A stretch of 5,383 nt of DNA. Origin: Methanoculleus sp. UBA77. GTDB taxonomy: Archaea; Halobacteriota; Methanomicrobia; Methanomicrobiales; Methanoculleaceae. The stretch lies in assembly GCA_002499455.1 (NCBI GenBank), contig DALN01000063.1, positions 19,688 through 25,070 on the forward strand. The letters are read 5' to 3'. Position numbers and translations under genes: made by a program. Positions within the stretch are counted from its first letter, which is position 1. The number at the start of each line of letters is the position of its first letter. The notes below the pieces were generated by a model. It was given only the letters and a program-made list of their open reading frames with translations. It had not been told where the DNA came from and ran no database searches. Below, in pieces: positions 1 through 4,344 of the stretch.

Positions 1-326
1 GCGTTCTCGCCGTCGGTGAGGATGAGGACGGGTTTTGCGTCTTTCACGCCGAAGACCACCTCGTAGATGTCGAACTCGTCGATGATGACCCCCCGTGCGA
101 GGTCGGATGCCGCGTGGAGCTGCATCCGTTCCATCGTCAGTTCGTCAGGCGTCTCCCGGAAGTAGTAATAGAAGGCCTGGTAGGCGTTGAGGAGGTCGGA
201 AGCGAGCAGGGCTTCCCGTGTCTCTGCATCAAGCGCATCGAGCCTCTCCGCGAGGCGTTCGTCGTCGTCGCCGCTTGCCTCGAAGAGCTCCTCGGCAAGG
301 TCCGCAAGTTCAGCATAGGTACTCAT
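1..326 (-). CDS. Unrecognised conserved-looking protein, N-terminal 108 residues
   Basis: The minus strand is open from an ATG at 326 to the left edge, where the gene continues, so the C-terminus is missing. The visible 108 residues begin MSTYAELADLAEELFEASGD. Residues 1 to about 80 are strongly acidic and probably helical (many Glu, Asp, Leu, Ala), with an aromatic stretch AFYYYFRETPDEL near residues 52-64. From about residue 82 the pattern changes to beta-like hydrophobic strands (VIIDEF, YEVVFGV, KPVLILTDGE). There is no signal peptide or membrane segment. A GGGAAG stretch on the minus strand (331-336), 4 nt before the ATG, could be a weak ribosome binding site. Reading frame, codon use and start context support a real gene. 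I do not recognise the family and assign no function. It is transcribed away from the winged-helix/trm56 operon. Confidence 0.75.
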   Translation of the reverse strand, partial: MSTYAELADLAEELFEASGDDDERLAERLDALDAETREALLASDLLNAYQAFYYYFRETPDELTMERMQLHAASDLARGVIIDEFDIYEVVFGVKDAKPVLILTDGEN

Positions 327-410
327 ATCTCTTCCCGCTACAACATGCCCTCCGCACCCCTCCCCGGCCGGATTGCGGCCCGGATGGCCGAAACGGTGCA
401 GGCGGCGCAT

Positions 411-424
411 GAATAACTATATCG
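411..424. promoter_or_regulatory. TATA-like element, possibly bidirectional
   Basis: The AT-rich run AATAACTATATCGG lies in the 122-nt gap between two divergent genes. On the plus strand the TATAT core (about 418-422) is roughly 28 nt before the GTG at 449, the spacing expected for a leaderless or nearly leaderless archaeal transcript. On the minus strand the same DNA reads GATATAGTTATT and would give a start near 390, a leader of about 65 nt for the gene starting at 326. The rest of the gap is GC-rich and shows no other obvious promoter. Use of the element in both directions is inference. Confidence 0.45.
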
Positions 425-448
425 GTCCCCCCGGAAAAAAGAATAGGT

Positions 449-727
449 GTGCGTGAGGAAGATCTGGACTGGGCCGTATACCACGGGATTCCACAGACCG
501 GCAGCATTACGGTCGGGGATCTGGCAGCAGCCACCGGGTTTGAACCCGGTGCGGTCATGGCGTCGCTTGAGCGTCTCGAGCGCTATCTCCTGATCAGACG
601 GTCCGGGGAGGCGGTGCGCCTCCTCTCCATCCAGGAGTCGCTGATCGAGTGCCAGTGCCGGTACACGGATGACATGCCGTTTTTCATCGAGAACGGCGTC
701 ATCAAGGCAAAGAGGCGAGAGGATTGA
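449..727 (+). CDS. Small winged-helix-like protein (92 aa), first gene of the trm56 operon
   Basis: This 92-residue protein starts at a GTG, chosen because a TATA-like element sits about 28 nt upstream and no better in-frame start follows soon. Residues 19-50 (SITVGDLAAATGFEPGAVMA, then SLERLERYLLIRR) have the pattern of a helix-turn-helix: a helix, a short turn at TGFEP, and a recognition-like helix ending in a Leu/Arg-rich segment. Residues 51-60 (RSGEAVRLLS) could form the wing hairpin, which resembles MarR-type or generic winged-helix domains. The C-terminal third (residues 61-92) contains ECQC and a basic tail (IKAKRRED); two Cys are too few for a zinc ribbon. Its stop overlaps the trm56 start by 4 nt, so translation is probably coupled. 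It may be a DNA-binding regulator or an accessory protein. The fold is inferred from pattern only and no target is known. Confidence 0.7.
   Translation: MREEDLDWAVYHGIPQTGSITVGDLAAATGFEPGAVMASLERLERYLLIRRSGEAVRLLSIQESLIECQCRYTDDMPFFIENGVIKAKRRED
711..717 (+). promoter_or_regulatory. Ribosome binding site supporting the TTG start of trm56
   Basis: AGAGGCG lies inside the end of the upstream gene and its GAGG core ends 8 nt before the TTG at 724. This is a reasonable Shine-Dalgarno match and supports the unusual TTG start over later in-frame codons, because the conserved N-terminal strand (VAVLRIGHRPERD) begins only six residues in. Confidence 0.5.
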
Positions 728-1257
728 GCGATACGCCCACCGTAGCGGTGCTCCGGATAGGCCACCGGCCTGAGCGCGATCAGAGGGTGACGACCCATGT
801 CGGGCTCGCGGCGCGGGCGCTCGGCGCCCGCGGAATGTATCTTGCGGCAAACGACCCCGGCGTCATCGCGAGCATCGAGGACGTGGCCTCCCGGTGGGGA
901 GGGGATTTCTTCGTCGAGAACGACGTGAAGTGGCGGCGGTGCATCCAGGACTGGAAGGCAGGCGGCGGCAAGGTCGCCCACCTCACGATGTACGGGCTCC
1001 GGATGACCGACGTCATCGACGAGATCCGGAACGAAGAACGGGTGCTCGTCGTCGTCGGGGCGGAGAAGGTGCCGGGGGATATCTACGGCCTCGCCGACTA
1101 CAACGTCTCGGTGACCACCCAGCCCCACTCGGAGATCTCCAGCCTCGCCCTCTTCCTCGACCACCTCTTTGAGGGGAAGGAGCTCAACCGGGAGTATCCC
1201 GACGCGAAGATCCGGATCGAGCCGACGAAAGTGGGGAAGAAGACGGTGGAGCGGTGA
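724..1257 (+). CDS. trm56: tRNA (cytidine(56)-2'-O)-methyltransferase (aTrm56)
   Basis: This enzyme uses S-adenosylmethionine to methylate the 2'-hydroxyl of C56 in the T loop of tRNAs; in most archaea a protein enzyme of this SPOUT family does the job. The 177-residue length fits the family. The N-terminal signature VAVLRIGHRPERDQRVTTHV (residues 7-26) is highly characteristic. The SPOUT trefoil-knot motifs follow: VLVVVGAEKVP at residues 107-117 and the cofactor-loop region NVSVTTQPHSEISSLALFLD at residues 127-146. The C-terminus is basic. The start is TTG, overlapping the previous stop within TTGA. Its own stop overlaps the next GTG within GTGA, so it is the middle gene of a tightly coupled operon. 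The tRNA-Leu gene in this window has the target cytidine at 4174. Family assignment is firm. Confidence 0.95.
   Translation: MSDTPTVAVLRIGHRPERDQRVTTHVGLAARALGARGMYLAANDPGVIASIEDVASRWGGDFFVENDVKWRRCIQDWKAGGGKVAHLTMYGLRMTDVIDEIRNEERVLVVVGAEKVPGDIYGLADYNVSVTTQPHSEISSLALFLDHLFEGKELNREYPDAKIRIEPTKVGKKTVER
1253..1257 (+). promoter_or_regulatory. Possible Shine-Dalgarno GGTGA for an alternative ATP-grasp start
   Basis: GGTGA matches part of the archaeal anti-Shine-Dalgarno complement and is 8 nt before an in-frame GTG at 1266. It overlaps the GTG at 1254 itself. Translation may therefore begin at 1266 (four residues shorter, starting VLVAGF) instead of 1254. The sequence does not decide between them; 1254 keeps the 4-nt overlap with trm56. 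Confidence 0.35.
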
Positions 1258-2330
1258 AGGGCCGGGTGCTGGTCGCCGGGTTTGCCACGCGGCACGTGGC
1301 GCAGTCGGCCCGCCGGGCCGGCTATGCGGTCTACGCCGTCGACCATTTCTGCGACCAGGACCTCGCCTGGTGCACGGAGGACCGCCTGACGTTCGGGGAA
1401 CTCGACGAACTCCCCGATACGATCGCCGAACTCGCCGCCCGCCACCCGGTCGACGCACTGGTCGTTACCTCAGGCGCAGAGGCGATCGGGACGACGATCC
1501 CGCTCTGCGGGACGCCGCCCGCGAAGGTGGAGCGGTTCCTCGACAAACTGGAGATCCAGCGGTTCTTCGAGGGGCTGGAGGTCCCGGTCCCGCCGCTTGC
1601 GGGGAGCGATCGGTTTCCGGCGATGGTCAAGCCGCGCCGGGGAGCCGGAGGGTGGCGGAACGCCGTCGTGAAGACCGCAGAAGACCTCCGCCGGTGGGAG
1701 GAGGCCTGGCCCGACGTCCCGTATATTGCACAGCACCTCGTCGACGGGATACCCTCGAGCGTCTCCTGCGTTGCGGACGGCCGGCGCGCGCGGGCCGTCG
1801 CAGTCAACCGCCAGATCCTGCGGGGGGAGGGGGAATCCGCGCACGGGTTTGCCGGGTCGGTCACCCCGTTCGCCCATCCGCTCGCCGCGGAGATGGTCGC
1901 GGTCGCGGAGCGGATAGCGGCAGCCAGCGGCTGCGTGGGCTCGGTCGGGGTAGACTTCATGGCGGGGGAGAAGCCCTGGGCGATCGAGATCAATCCCCGG
2001 TTCCAGGCGACCGTGGATACGGTCGAGATGGCGACGGGAGAGAACGTCTTTGCGCTCCACATGGACGCCTGCCGGGGCGTGATCCCGGAGGCGAGGCCGC
2101 AGGCCCGGCAGATCGCGGTCCGGCGGATCCTCTTTGCGGAGCGCGACATGCGGCTCGACGCAGACCTCTCGGTGCTTGCGCCTCGCATCGCCGATATCCC
2201 CTGGCCCGGAACCGAGTTCGAGGAGGGGCATGCCGTCGTGAGCGTCTTCGGATGCGGCAGGACCGAAGCGGCGGCGTTCGAGAGCCTGGAGCAGAATACC
2301 GCGGCTGTCCGTCGGCTGATCGGGGCGTGA
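1254..2330 (+). CDS. ATP-grasp superfamily carboxylate-amine/thiol ligase-like protein
   Basis: ATP-grasp enzymes activate a carboxylate as an acyl-phosphate and join it to an amine or other nucleophile. This 358-residue protein has an N-terminal Rossmann-like part (residues 4-31, VLVAGFATRHVAQSARRAGY then AVYAVD), a linker with VTSGAE at 71-76, and an ATP-grasp core. The core shows MVKPRRGAGGW (124-134) as the nucleotide-binding Lys/Gly-rich loop, a VGVDFM strand (231-236), and the metal-binding motif IEINPRF (244-250). A C-terminal part of about 90 residues follows. The N-terminal signature resembles archaeal proteins in COG2232 (predicted carboligases related to biotin carboxylase). The substrate cannot be read from sequence; coenzyme or tRNA-related roles are possible but speculative. 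The start is GTG at 1254 within a GTGA overlap with trm56; GTG 1266 is an alternative. It is the last gene of its operon. Confidence 0.88.
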   Translation: MKGRVLVAGFATRHVAQSARRAGYAVYAVDHFCDQDLAWCTEDRLTFGELDELPDTIAELAARHPVDALVVTSGAEAIGTTIPLCGTPPAKVERFLDKLEIQRFFEGLEVPVPPLAGSDRFPAMVKPRRGAGGWRNAVVKTAEDLRRWEEAWPDVPYIAQHLVDGIPSSVSCVADGRRARAVAVNRQILRGEGESAHGFAGSVTPFAHPLAAEMVAVAERIAAASGCVGSVGVDFMAGEKPWAIEINPRFQATVDTVEMATGENVFALHMDACRGVIPEARPQARQIAVRRILFAERDMRLDADLSVLAPRIADIPWPGTEFEEGHAVVSVFGCGRTEAAAFESLEQNTAAVRRLIGA

Positions 2331-2331
2331 G

Positions 2332-2362
2332 AGCCCCGCCTTACCCCCTCCAGGGTGGGGCT
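2332..2362 (+). terminator. Hairpin after the ATP-grasp stop, possible terminator
   Basis: AGCCCC (2332-2337) and GGGGCT (2357-2362) can pair, starting immediately after the TGA at 2328-2330. The 19-nt loop contains further C- and G-runs that allow alternative pairings. No T-tract follows directly, so a classical archaeal U-rich terminator is not evident. It may be an mRNA 3' end structure or a chance feature of GC-rich DNA. Confidence 0.3.
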
Positions 2363-2390
2363 GCCTCTCCGCCGGAGACGGGAAAGAAAA

Positions 2391-2397
2391 TTATATA
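2391..2397 (+). promoter_or_regulatory. Distal TATA-like box upstream of tfe
   Basis: TTATATA follows a purine-rich stretch (GGGAAAGAAAA, compatible with a TFB recognition element). A start about 25 nt downstream would fall near 2420 and give a leader of about 50 nt before the ATG at 2470, including an AGGGA (2455-2459) usable as a ribosome binding site. Confidence 0.5.
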
Positions 2398-2403
2398 TTG
2401 AGC

Positions 2404-2419
2404 ACCCAGTATGCTGGGT
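2404..2419. repeat. Perfect 6-bp inverted repeat in the tfe promoter region
   Basis: ACCCAG (2404-2409) and CTGGGT (2414-2419) are separated by 4 nt. The element lies between the two TATA-like boxes, around the start expected from the distal one. Two abutting GTATC copies (2418-2422 and 2423-2427) follow directly. It could be an operator or a leader hairpin; function is unproven. Confidence 0.4.
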
Positions 2420-2433
2420 ATCGTATCGAACAT

Positions 2434-2441
2434 CTATTATA
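2434..2441 (+). promoter_or_regulatory. Proximal TATA-like box of tfe
   Basis: The run CTATTATA is centred about 32 nt before the ATG at 2470. Transcription would begin near 2463-2465, giving an almost leaderless mRNA. Its presence argues that the open frame extending upstream to a TTG at 2398 is promoter DNA and not coding. Two TATA-like boxes (here and at 2391) suggest two promoters for this gene. Confidence 0.5.
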
Positions 2442-2469
2442 CAATATTACCCACAGGGAAGATTTGAGC

Positions 2470-2991
2470 ATGGTATCCGTCACCGAACTGTTAAACGATC
2501 CGGCAATCTACGCCTATATCCTGCGGATGATCGGGGAGGACGGCATCGAACTTCTCAGGCGGTTCCCCGAAGAGGGGGAGCACAGCGACGAGGAACTCGC
2601 CGAGAAGACCGGTGTCAACCTCAACACCGTCCGCCACACCCTCTACACCCTTTACGAGAAGCGGCTCGCCGAGTACCGGCGCCTGAAGAACACCGAGACC
2701 GGCTGGCTCACCTATCTCTGGCACCTCCGCCTGGACCGCGTCCATGATGTGCTCGAGGAGCAGATCCGGGATGCGCTCGAGCACCTCGACGCGCGGCTCT
2801 CCTACGAGGAGAGGAACGACTTTTACATGTGCAAGAACTGCGGCGTCGTCTACACCTTCACGGACGCGGCGAACTGGAACTTCGAGTGCCCGAACTGCGA
2901 GGTGATGCTCGAGCACTTCGACAACGAGCTCATCGCGAACGCCCTCAAGAGAAGAGTCAACAAGATCAAGGAGAGCCTCGGGAGTGCGTGA
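2470..2991 (+). CDS. tfe: Transcription factor E, alpha subunit (TFE/TFIIE-alpha homologue)
   Basis: TFE joins the TBP-TFB-RNA polymerase complex and helps open promoter DNA. This 173-residue protein has the two expected parts. Residues 1-90 form an extended winged-helix domain, with DEELAEKTGVNLNTVRHTLY (40-59) as the helix-turn-helix and the aromatic/basic segment GWLTYLWHLRLDRV (78-91). A charged helix (92-112) links to a zinc ribbon: CKNC at 121-124 and CPNC at 140-143, so all four Cys are present. A basic helix (RRVNKIKE) ends the protein. I chose ATG 2470 because upstream in-frame sequence contains promoter elements; TTG 2464 is a close alternative adding two residues. Its end overlaps the HD-domain gene by 8 nt, indicating a shared mRNA. 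The length is typical of archaeal TFE alpha. Confidence 0.93.
   Translation: MVSVTELLNDPAIYAYILRMIGEDGIELLRRFPEEGEHSDEELAEKTGVNLNTVRHTLYTLYEKRLAEYRRLKNTETGWLTYLWHLRLDRVHDVLEEQIRDALEHLDARLSYEERNDFYMCKNCGVVYTFTDAANWNFECPNCEVMLEHFDNELIANALKRRVNKIKESLGSA
2970..2975 (+). promoter_or_regulatory. Ribosome binding site of the HD-domain gene
   Basis: GGAGAG lies within the 3' end of tfe, 8 nt before the GTG at 2984. It supports that GTG as the start and allows initiation by ribosomes finishing tfe. Confidence 0.5.
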
Positions 2992-3469
2992 GCAGGACTG
3001 CATCGACCTCCTCCGGCGCGCCGGGTGCTCGGAGGGGGTCATCGCGCATTGCCGGGCGGTGCGCGACCTTGCCCTCACCTATGTCTCCGACAGCACCGTC
3101 GACCGCGACCTGGTCGCGGCCGGCGCCCTTCTCCACGATATCGGCCGGGGCGTGACGCACGAGATCCGCCACGCCGAGGTTGGCGGCGAACTGTGCCGCT
3201 CGTTTGGCCTCGATGAGGCGATCGTCGCCATCGTCGAGCGGCACATCGGCGCCGGGCTGACGGCCGACGAGTGCTCGCTTCTCGGCCTTCTGCCCCGCGA
3301 CTGCATGCCGCAGACGATTGAAGAAAAGATCGTCGCCCACGCGGATAACCTGGTGAAGGGGACCTGGGTCATCACGATGGAAGAGCGGCTCGAGCACGCG
3401 ATCGGGCTCCCCCGGCGGCAGAGGAAGCGGATCTTCAGGCTCGGCCTTGAAATGGAACTCTTCAGATGA
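2984..3469 (+). CDS. HD-domain (HDIG-type) phosphohydrolase-like protein
   Basis: HD-domain proteins are metal-dependent phosphohydrolases acting on nucleotides or phosphodiesters. This 161-residue protein carries the pattern in order: His22 (AHCRAV), the His51-Asp52 pair in ALLHDIGRG (48-56), His63 (IRHAEVGG), His87 (ERHIGAG) and Asp121 (AHADNLVKG). The metal ligands thus look intact and an active enzyme is expected. It resembles the small archaeal HDIG family known as TIGR00295; the substrate is unknown to me. The GTG start overlaps the end of tfe by 8 nt and has GGAGAG 8 nt upstream, so it is probably translated from the tfe mRNA. Its last 8 nt overlap the end of the convergent ACT-domain gene. 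The C-terminus (RRQRKRIFRLGLEMELFR) is basic and helical. Confidence 0.88.
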   Translation: MREQDCIDLLRRAGCSEGVIAHCRAVRDLALTYVSDSTVDRDLVAAGALLHDIGRGVTHEIRHAEVGGELCRSFGLDEAIVAIVERHIGAGLTADECSLLGLLPRDCMPQTIEEKIVAHADNLVKGTWVITMEERLEHAIGLPRRQRKRIFRLGLEMELFR

Positions 3470-3965
3470 TCAGCTGTTTTACCTGCGGGAGCGCCCGCAG
3501 TTCCTCGTAGACCGATGCCGGGACCCGGGATTCGTCCACGATCATGACGAGCCTGGGGTCCTCTGCGAGGTATGGGTCCGTGACGAAGATCTGGCGGATC
3601 GAGAGGTCGTGGTCGACCAGGACCTTGACCGCTGCGCCGACGATCCCCTTCTGGTGCGCGTCTTTCGGGAAGAGCGTGATGACCGAGAGGCCAAGGGCCT
3701 CGGCAACCCGGGAGAGGTCGGGTGCCGCGCGCATCCGGAGGAAGACCTCCCGCAGGTCGGGGTTCTCGAGGATGCGGCGGGCTGTGGCGTCCACGACCCT
3801 GCGGTCGGTCTCGATCGCCCTCCCGATGTGCGTCGCGGGGATCTCGATCCCGTTGCAGACGATCCGCCCCTCTTCGTTGATGCCGAATCCGTTCTCGAGC
3901 AAAAACCGGATGACCCGGCCCTGGGACGGGGAATCAGCGAATTCCCGTGAGATGTCGGCCCACAT
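3462..3965 (-). CDS. ACT-domain protein, predicted regulator of amino acid metabolism
   Basis: This 167-residue protein resembles the archaeal family described as predicted regulators of amino acid metabolism with an ACT domain (COG2150). The N-terminal half (residues 1-85) has a helix-turn-helix-like start (SQGRVIRFLLENGFGINEEG, 14-33), then a segment ending in the helix DRRVVDATARRILENPDLRE (54-73). The C-terminal half (about 92-167) is the ACT-like part: GLSVITLFPKDAHQKGIVGA (92-111) with its ligand-loop glycine region, helix AAVKVLVDHDLSI, then the strands IRQIFVTDPYL and RLVMIVDESRVP. ACT domains commonly bind amino acids, so it may sense one, but DNA binding is unproven. The ATG at 3965 follows a TATA box spaced for a leaderless transcript and lacks a Shine-Dalgarno. 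The gene diverges from tRNA-Leu. Confidence 0.82.
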   Translation of the reverse strand: MWADISREFADSPSQGRVIRFLLENGFGINEEGRIVCNGIEIPATHIGRAIETDRRVVDATARRILENPDLREVFLRMRAAPDLSRVAEALGLSVITLFPKDAHQKGIVGAAVKVLVDHDLSIRQIFVTDPYLAEDPRLVMIVDESRVPASVYEELRALPQVKQLII

Positions 3966-3987
3966 GCAGGAATATTGGGTCGGAGCA

Positions 3988-3999
3988 GATAAATATACA
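3988..3999 (-). promoter_or_regulatory. TATA box of the ACT-domain gene
   Basis: On the minus strand this reads TGTATATTTATC, a good archaeal TATA box. Its centre (about 3994) is 29 nt from the ATG at 3965, which puts the transcription start within a few nt of the start codon. The intervening DNA has no Shine-Dalgarno motif, consistent with leaderless translation. Confidence 0.6.
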
Positions 4000-4035
4000 C
4001 CGAAGCCTGTAGTGGAGCGCCGGGGTGCAGGTCTG

Positions 4036-4062
4036 TCTCCGGGGAGCCGGGTTCTCCGGAGA
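4036..4062. repeat. TCTCCGG repeat and 10-bp palindrome between divergent promoters
   Basis: TCTCCGG occurs at 4036-4042 and again at 4053-4059, 17 nt apart. The second copy is part of a perfect 10-bp palindrome TCTCCGGAGA (4053-4062), and the first copy can also pair with CCGGAGA at 4056-4062 as a 7-bp hairpin. The element ends 6 nt before the TATA-like box of tRNA-Leu and lies upstream of the ACT gene promoter. It could bind a regulator of either gene; no function is shown. Confidence 0.4.
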
Positions 4063-4067
4063 GCAAC

Positions 4068-4075
4068 TTATTTTA
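4068..4075 (+). promoter_or_regulatory. TATA-like box of tRNA-Leu
   Basis: TTATTTTA is 32-39 nt before the mature tRNA 5' end at 4107, so transcription would begin near 4096-4100 and leave a short leader for RNase P to remove. The box is bracketed by GCAAC (4063-4067) and GTTGC (4077-4081), a 5-bp inverted repeat that may be chance. Confidence 0.55.
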
Positions 4076-4106
4076 GGTTGCACAGCGTTGTATAGAGAAG
4101 AACAGG

Positions 4107-4191
4107 GCGAGGGTTGCCAAGCCAGGTCAAAGGCGCTAGGTTGAGGGCCTAGTCTCGTAGGAGTTCGAGCGTTCAAATCGCTCCCCTCGCA
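4107..4191 (+). tRNA. tRNA-Leu, anticodon GAG
   Basis: The cloverleaf can be built completely. The acceptor stem is GCGAGGG (4107-4113) with CCCTCGC (4184-4190), discriminator A at 4191. The D stem is GCC (4116-4118) with GGC (4132-4134), with the loop GG at 4125-4126. The anticodon stem CTAGG/CCTAG (4136-4140, 4148-4152) encloses loop TTGAGGG, giving anticodon GAG at 4143-4145, which reads CTC and CTT leucine codons. A 14-nt variable region (4153-4166, CTC pairing with GAG) marks a class II tRNA. The T arm is GAGCG/CGCTC (4167-4171, 4179-4183) around TTCAAAT, whose C at 4174 is position 56, the Trm56 target. CCA is not encoded and must be added after transcription. There is no intron. Confidence 0.97.
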
Positions 4192-4226
4192 TTCTATCTT
4201 TTCATGCGATTTCTGTGTGTTTTTGT
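4192..4226 (+). terminator. T-rich tract after tRNA-Leu, probable terminator
   Basis: Just after the tRNA the plus strand becomes T-rich, with TTTT at 4199-4202 and TTTTT at 4220-4224. Archaeal RNA polymerase commonly stops at such runs without a hairpin. This is the only strongly T-rich stretch in the window, which supports the reading. Confidence 0.6.
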
Positions 4227-4228
4227 GT

Positions 4229-4240
4229 ATCCTGCAGGAT
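4229..4240. repeat. Perfect 12-bp palindrome
   Basis: ATCCTGCAGGAT is a perfect palindrome directly after the T-rich tract and about 105 nt upstream of the STAS gene. It has no loop, so a protein-binding site is more natural than a hairpin. A chance occurrence cannot be excluded. The remaining spacer to 4300 shows only a further imperfect GC-rich dyad near 4257-4274. Confidence 0.35.
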
Positions 4241-4303
4241 CCGATCACGCATACCTCTCTCACGCCGGCGGGAGAAGCGATCAGGGGCCGGAATCGGTTC
4301 GGA

Positions 4304-4311
4304 AAAAATAA
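4304..4311 (+). promoter_or_regulatory. TATA-like element of the STAS-domain gene
   Basis: AAAAATAA, preceded by GG, is the only AT-rich element close upstream of the ATG at 4345. Its centre is about 37 nt from the start codon, so transcription would start near 4330-4336 and give a leader of about 10 nt. The match to a TATA consensus is moderate. Confidence 0.4.
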
Positions 4312-4322
4312 CCGGGAGCATT

Positions 4323-4342
4323 CCGATACTGTATCGGGATAC
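4323..4342. promoter_or_regulatory. Three alternating GATAC half-sites, candidate operator
   Basis: CCGATAC (4323-4329) and GTATCGG (4331-4337) form a perfect inverted repeat around a single T. The right arm also pairs with a third copy, GATAC at 4338-4342, across GG. The array GATAC-GTATC-GATAC covers the predicted transcription start and ends 2 nt before the ATG at 4345, where a bound protein would block transcription. Binding by any regulator is inference. Confidence 0.45.
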
Positions 4343-4344
4343 AC

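Noticed and set aside
175..347. C- and G-rich simple stretches (such as repeated GTCGTC) suggesting a repeat array
   Set aside because: They encode an Asp-run in the minus-strand gene (GDDDE) and fit codon bias; no regular repeat-spacer pattern is present.
583..1458. 291-codon minus-strand frame opposite trm56
   Set aside because: It covers parts of three well-supported plus-strand genes and shows an Arg/Pro-rich, motif-free translation.
1169..2401. 410-codon plus-strand frame overlapping the ATP-grasp gene
   Set aside because: Its translation is Arg/Gly/Pro-rich low complexity, typical of a shifted frame in GC-rich DNA, while the overlapping frame has ATP-grasp motifs.
2398..2469. Upstream extension of tfe to a TTG at 2398
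   Set aside because: The stretch contains a TATA-like box and repeats, the extension has no family-like sequence, and TFE homologues begin close to MVSVTELL.
3542..4066. 174-codon minus-strand frame beside the ACT gene
   Set aside because: Its translation is Ser/Arg-rich and it is a shadow of the ACT gene in another frame, extending into the promoter region.
4107..4191. tRNA-Leu as an integration site with a mobile element
   Set aside because: No integrase, no repeated tRNA 3' end and no change of base composition is visible within the window.
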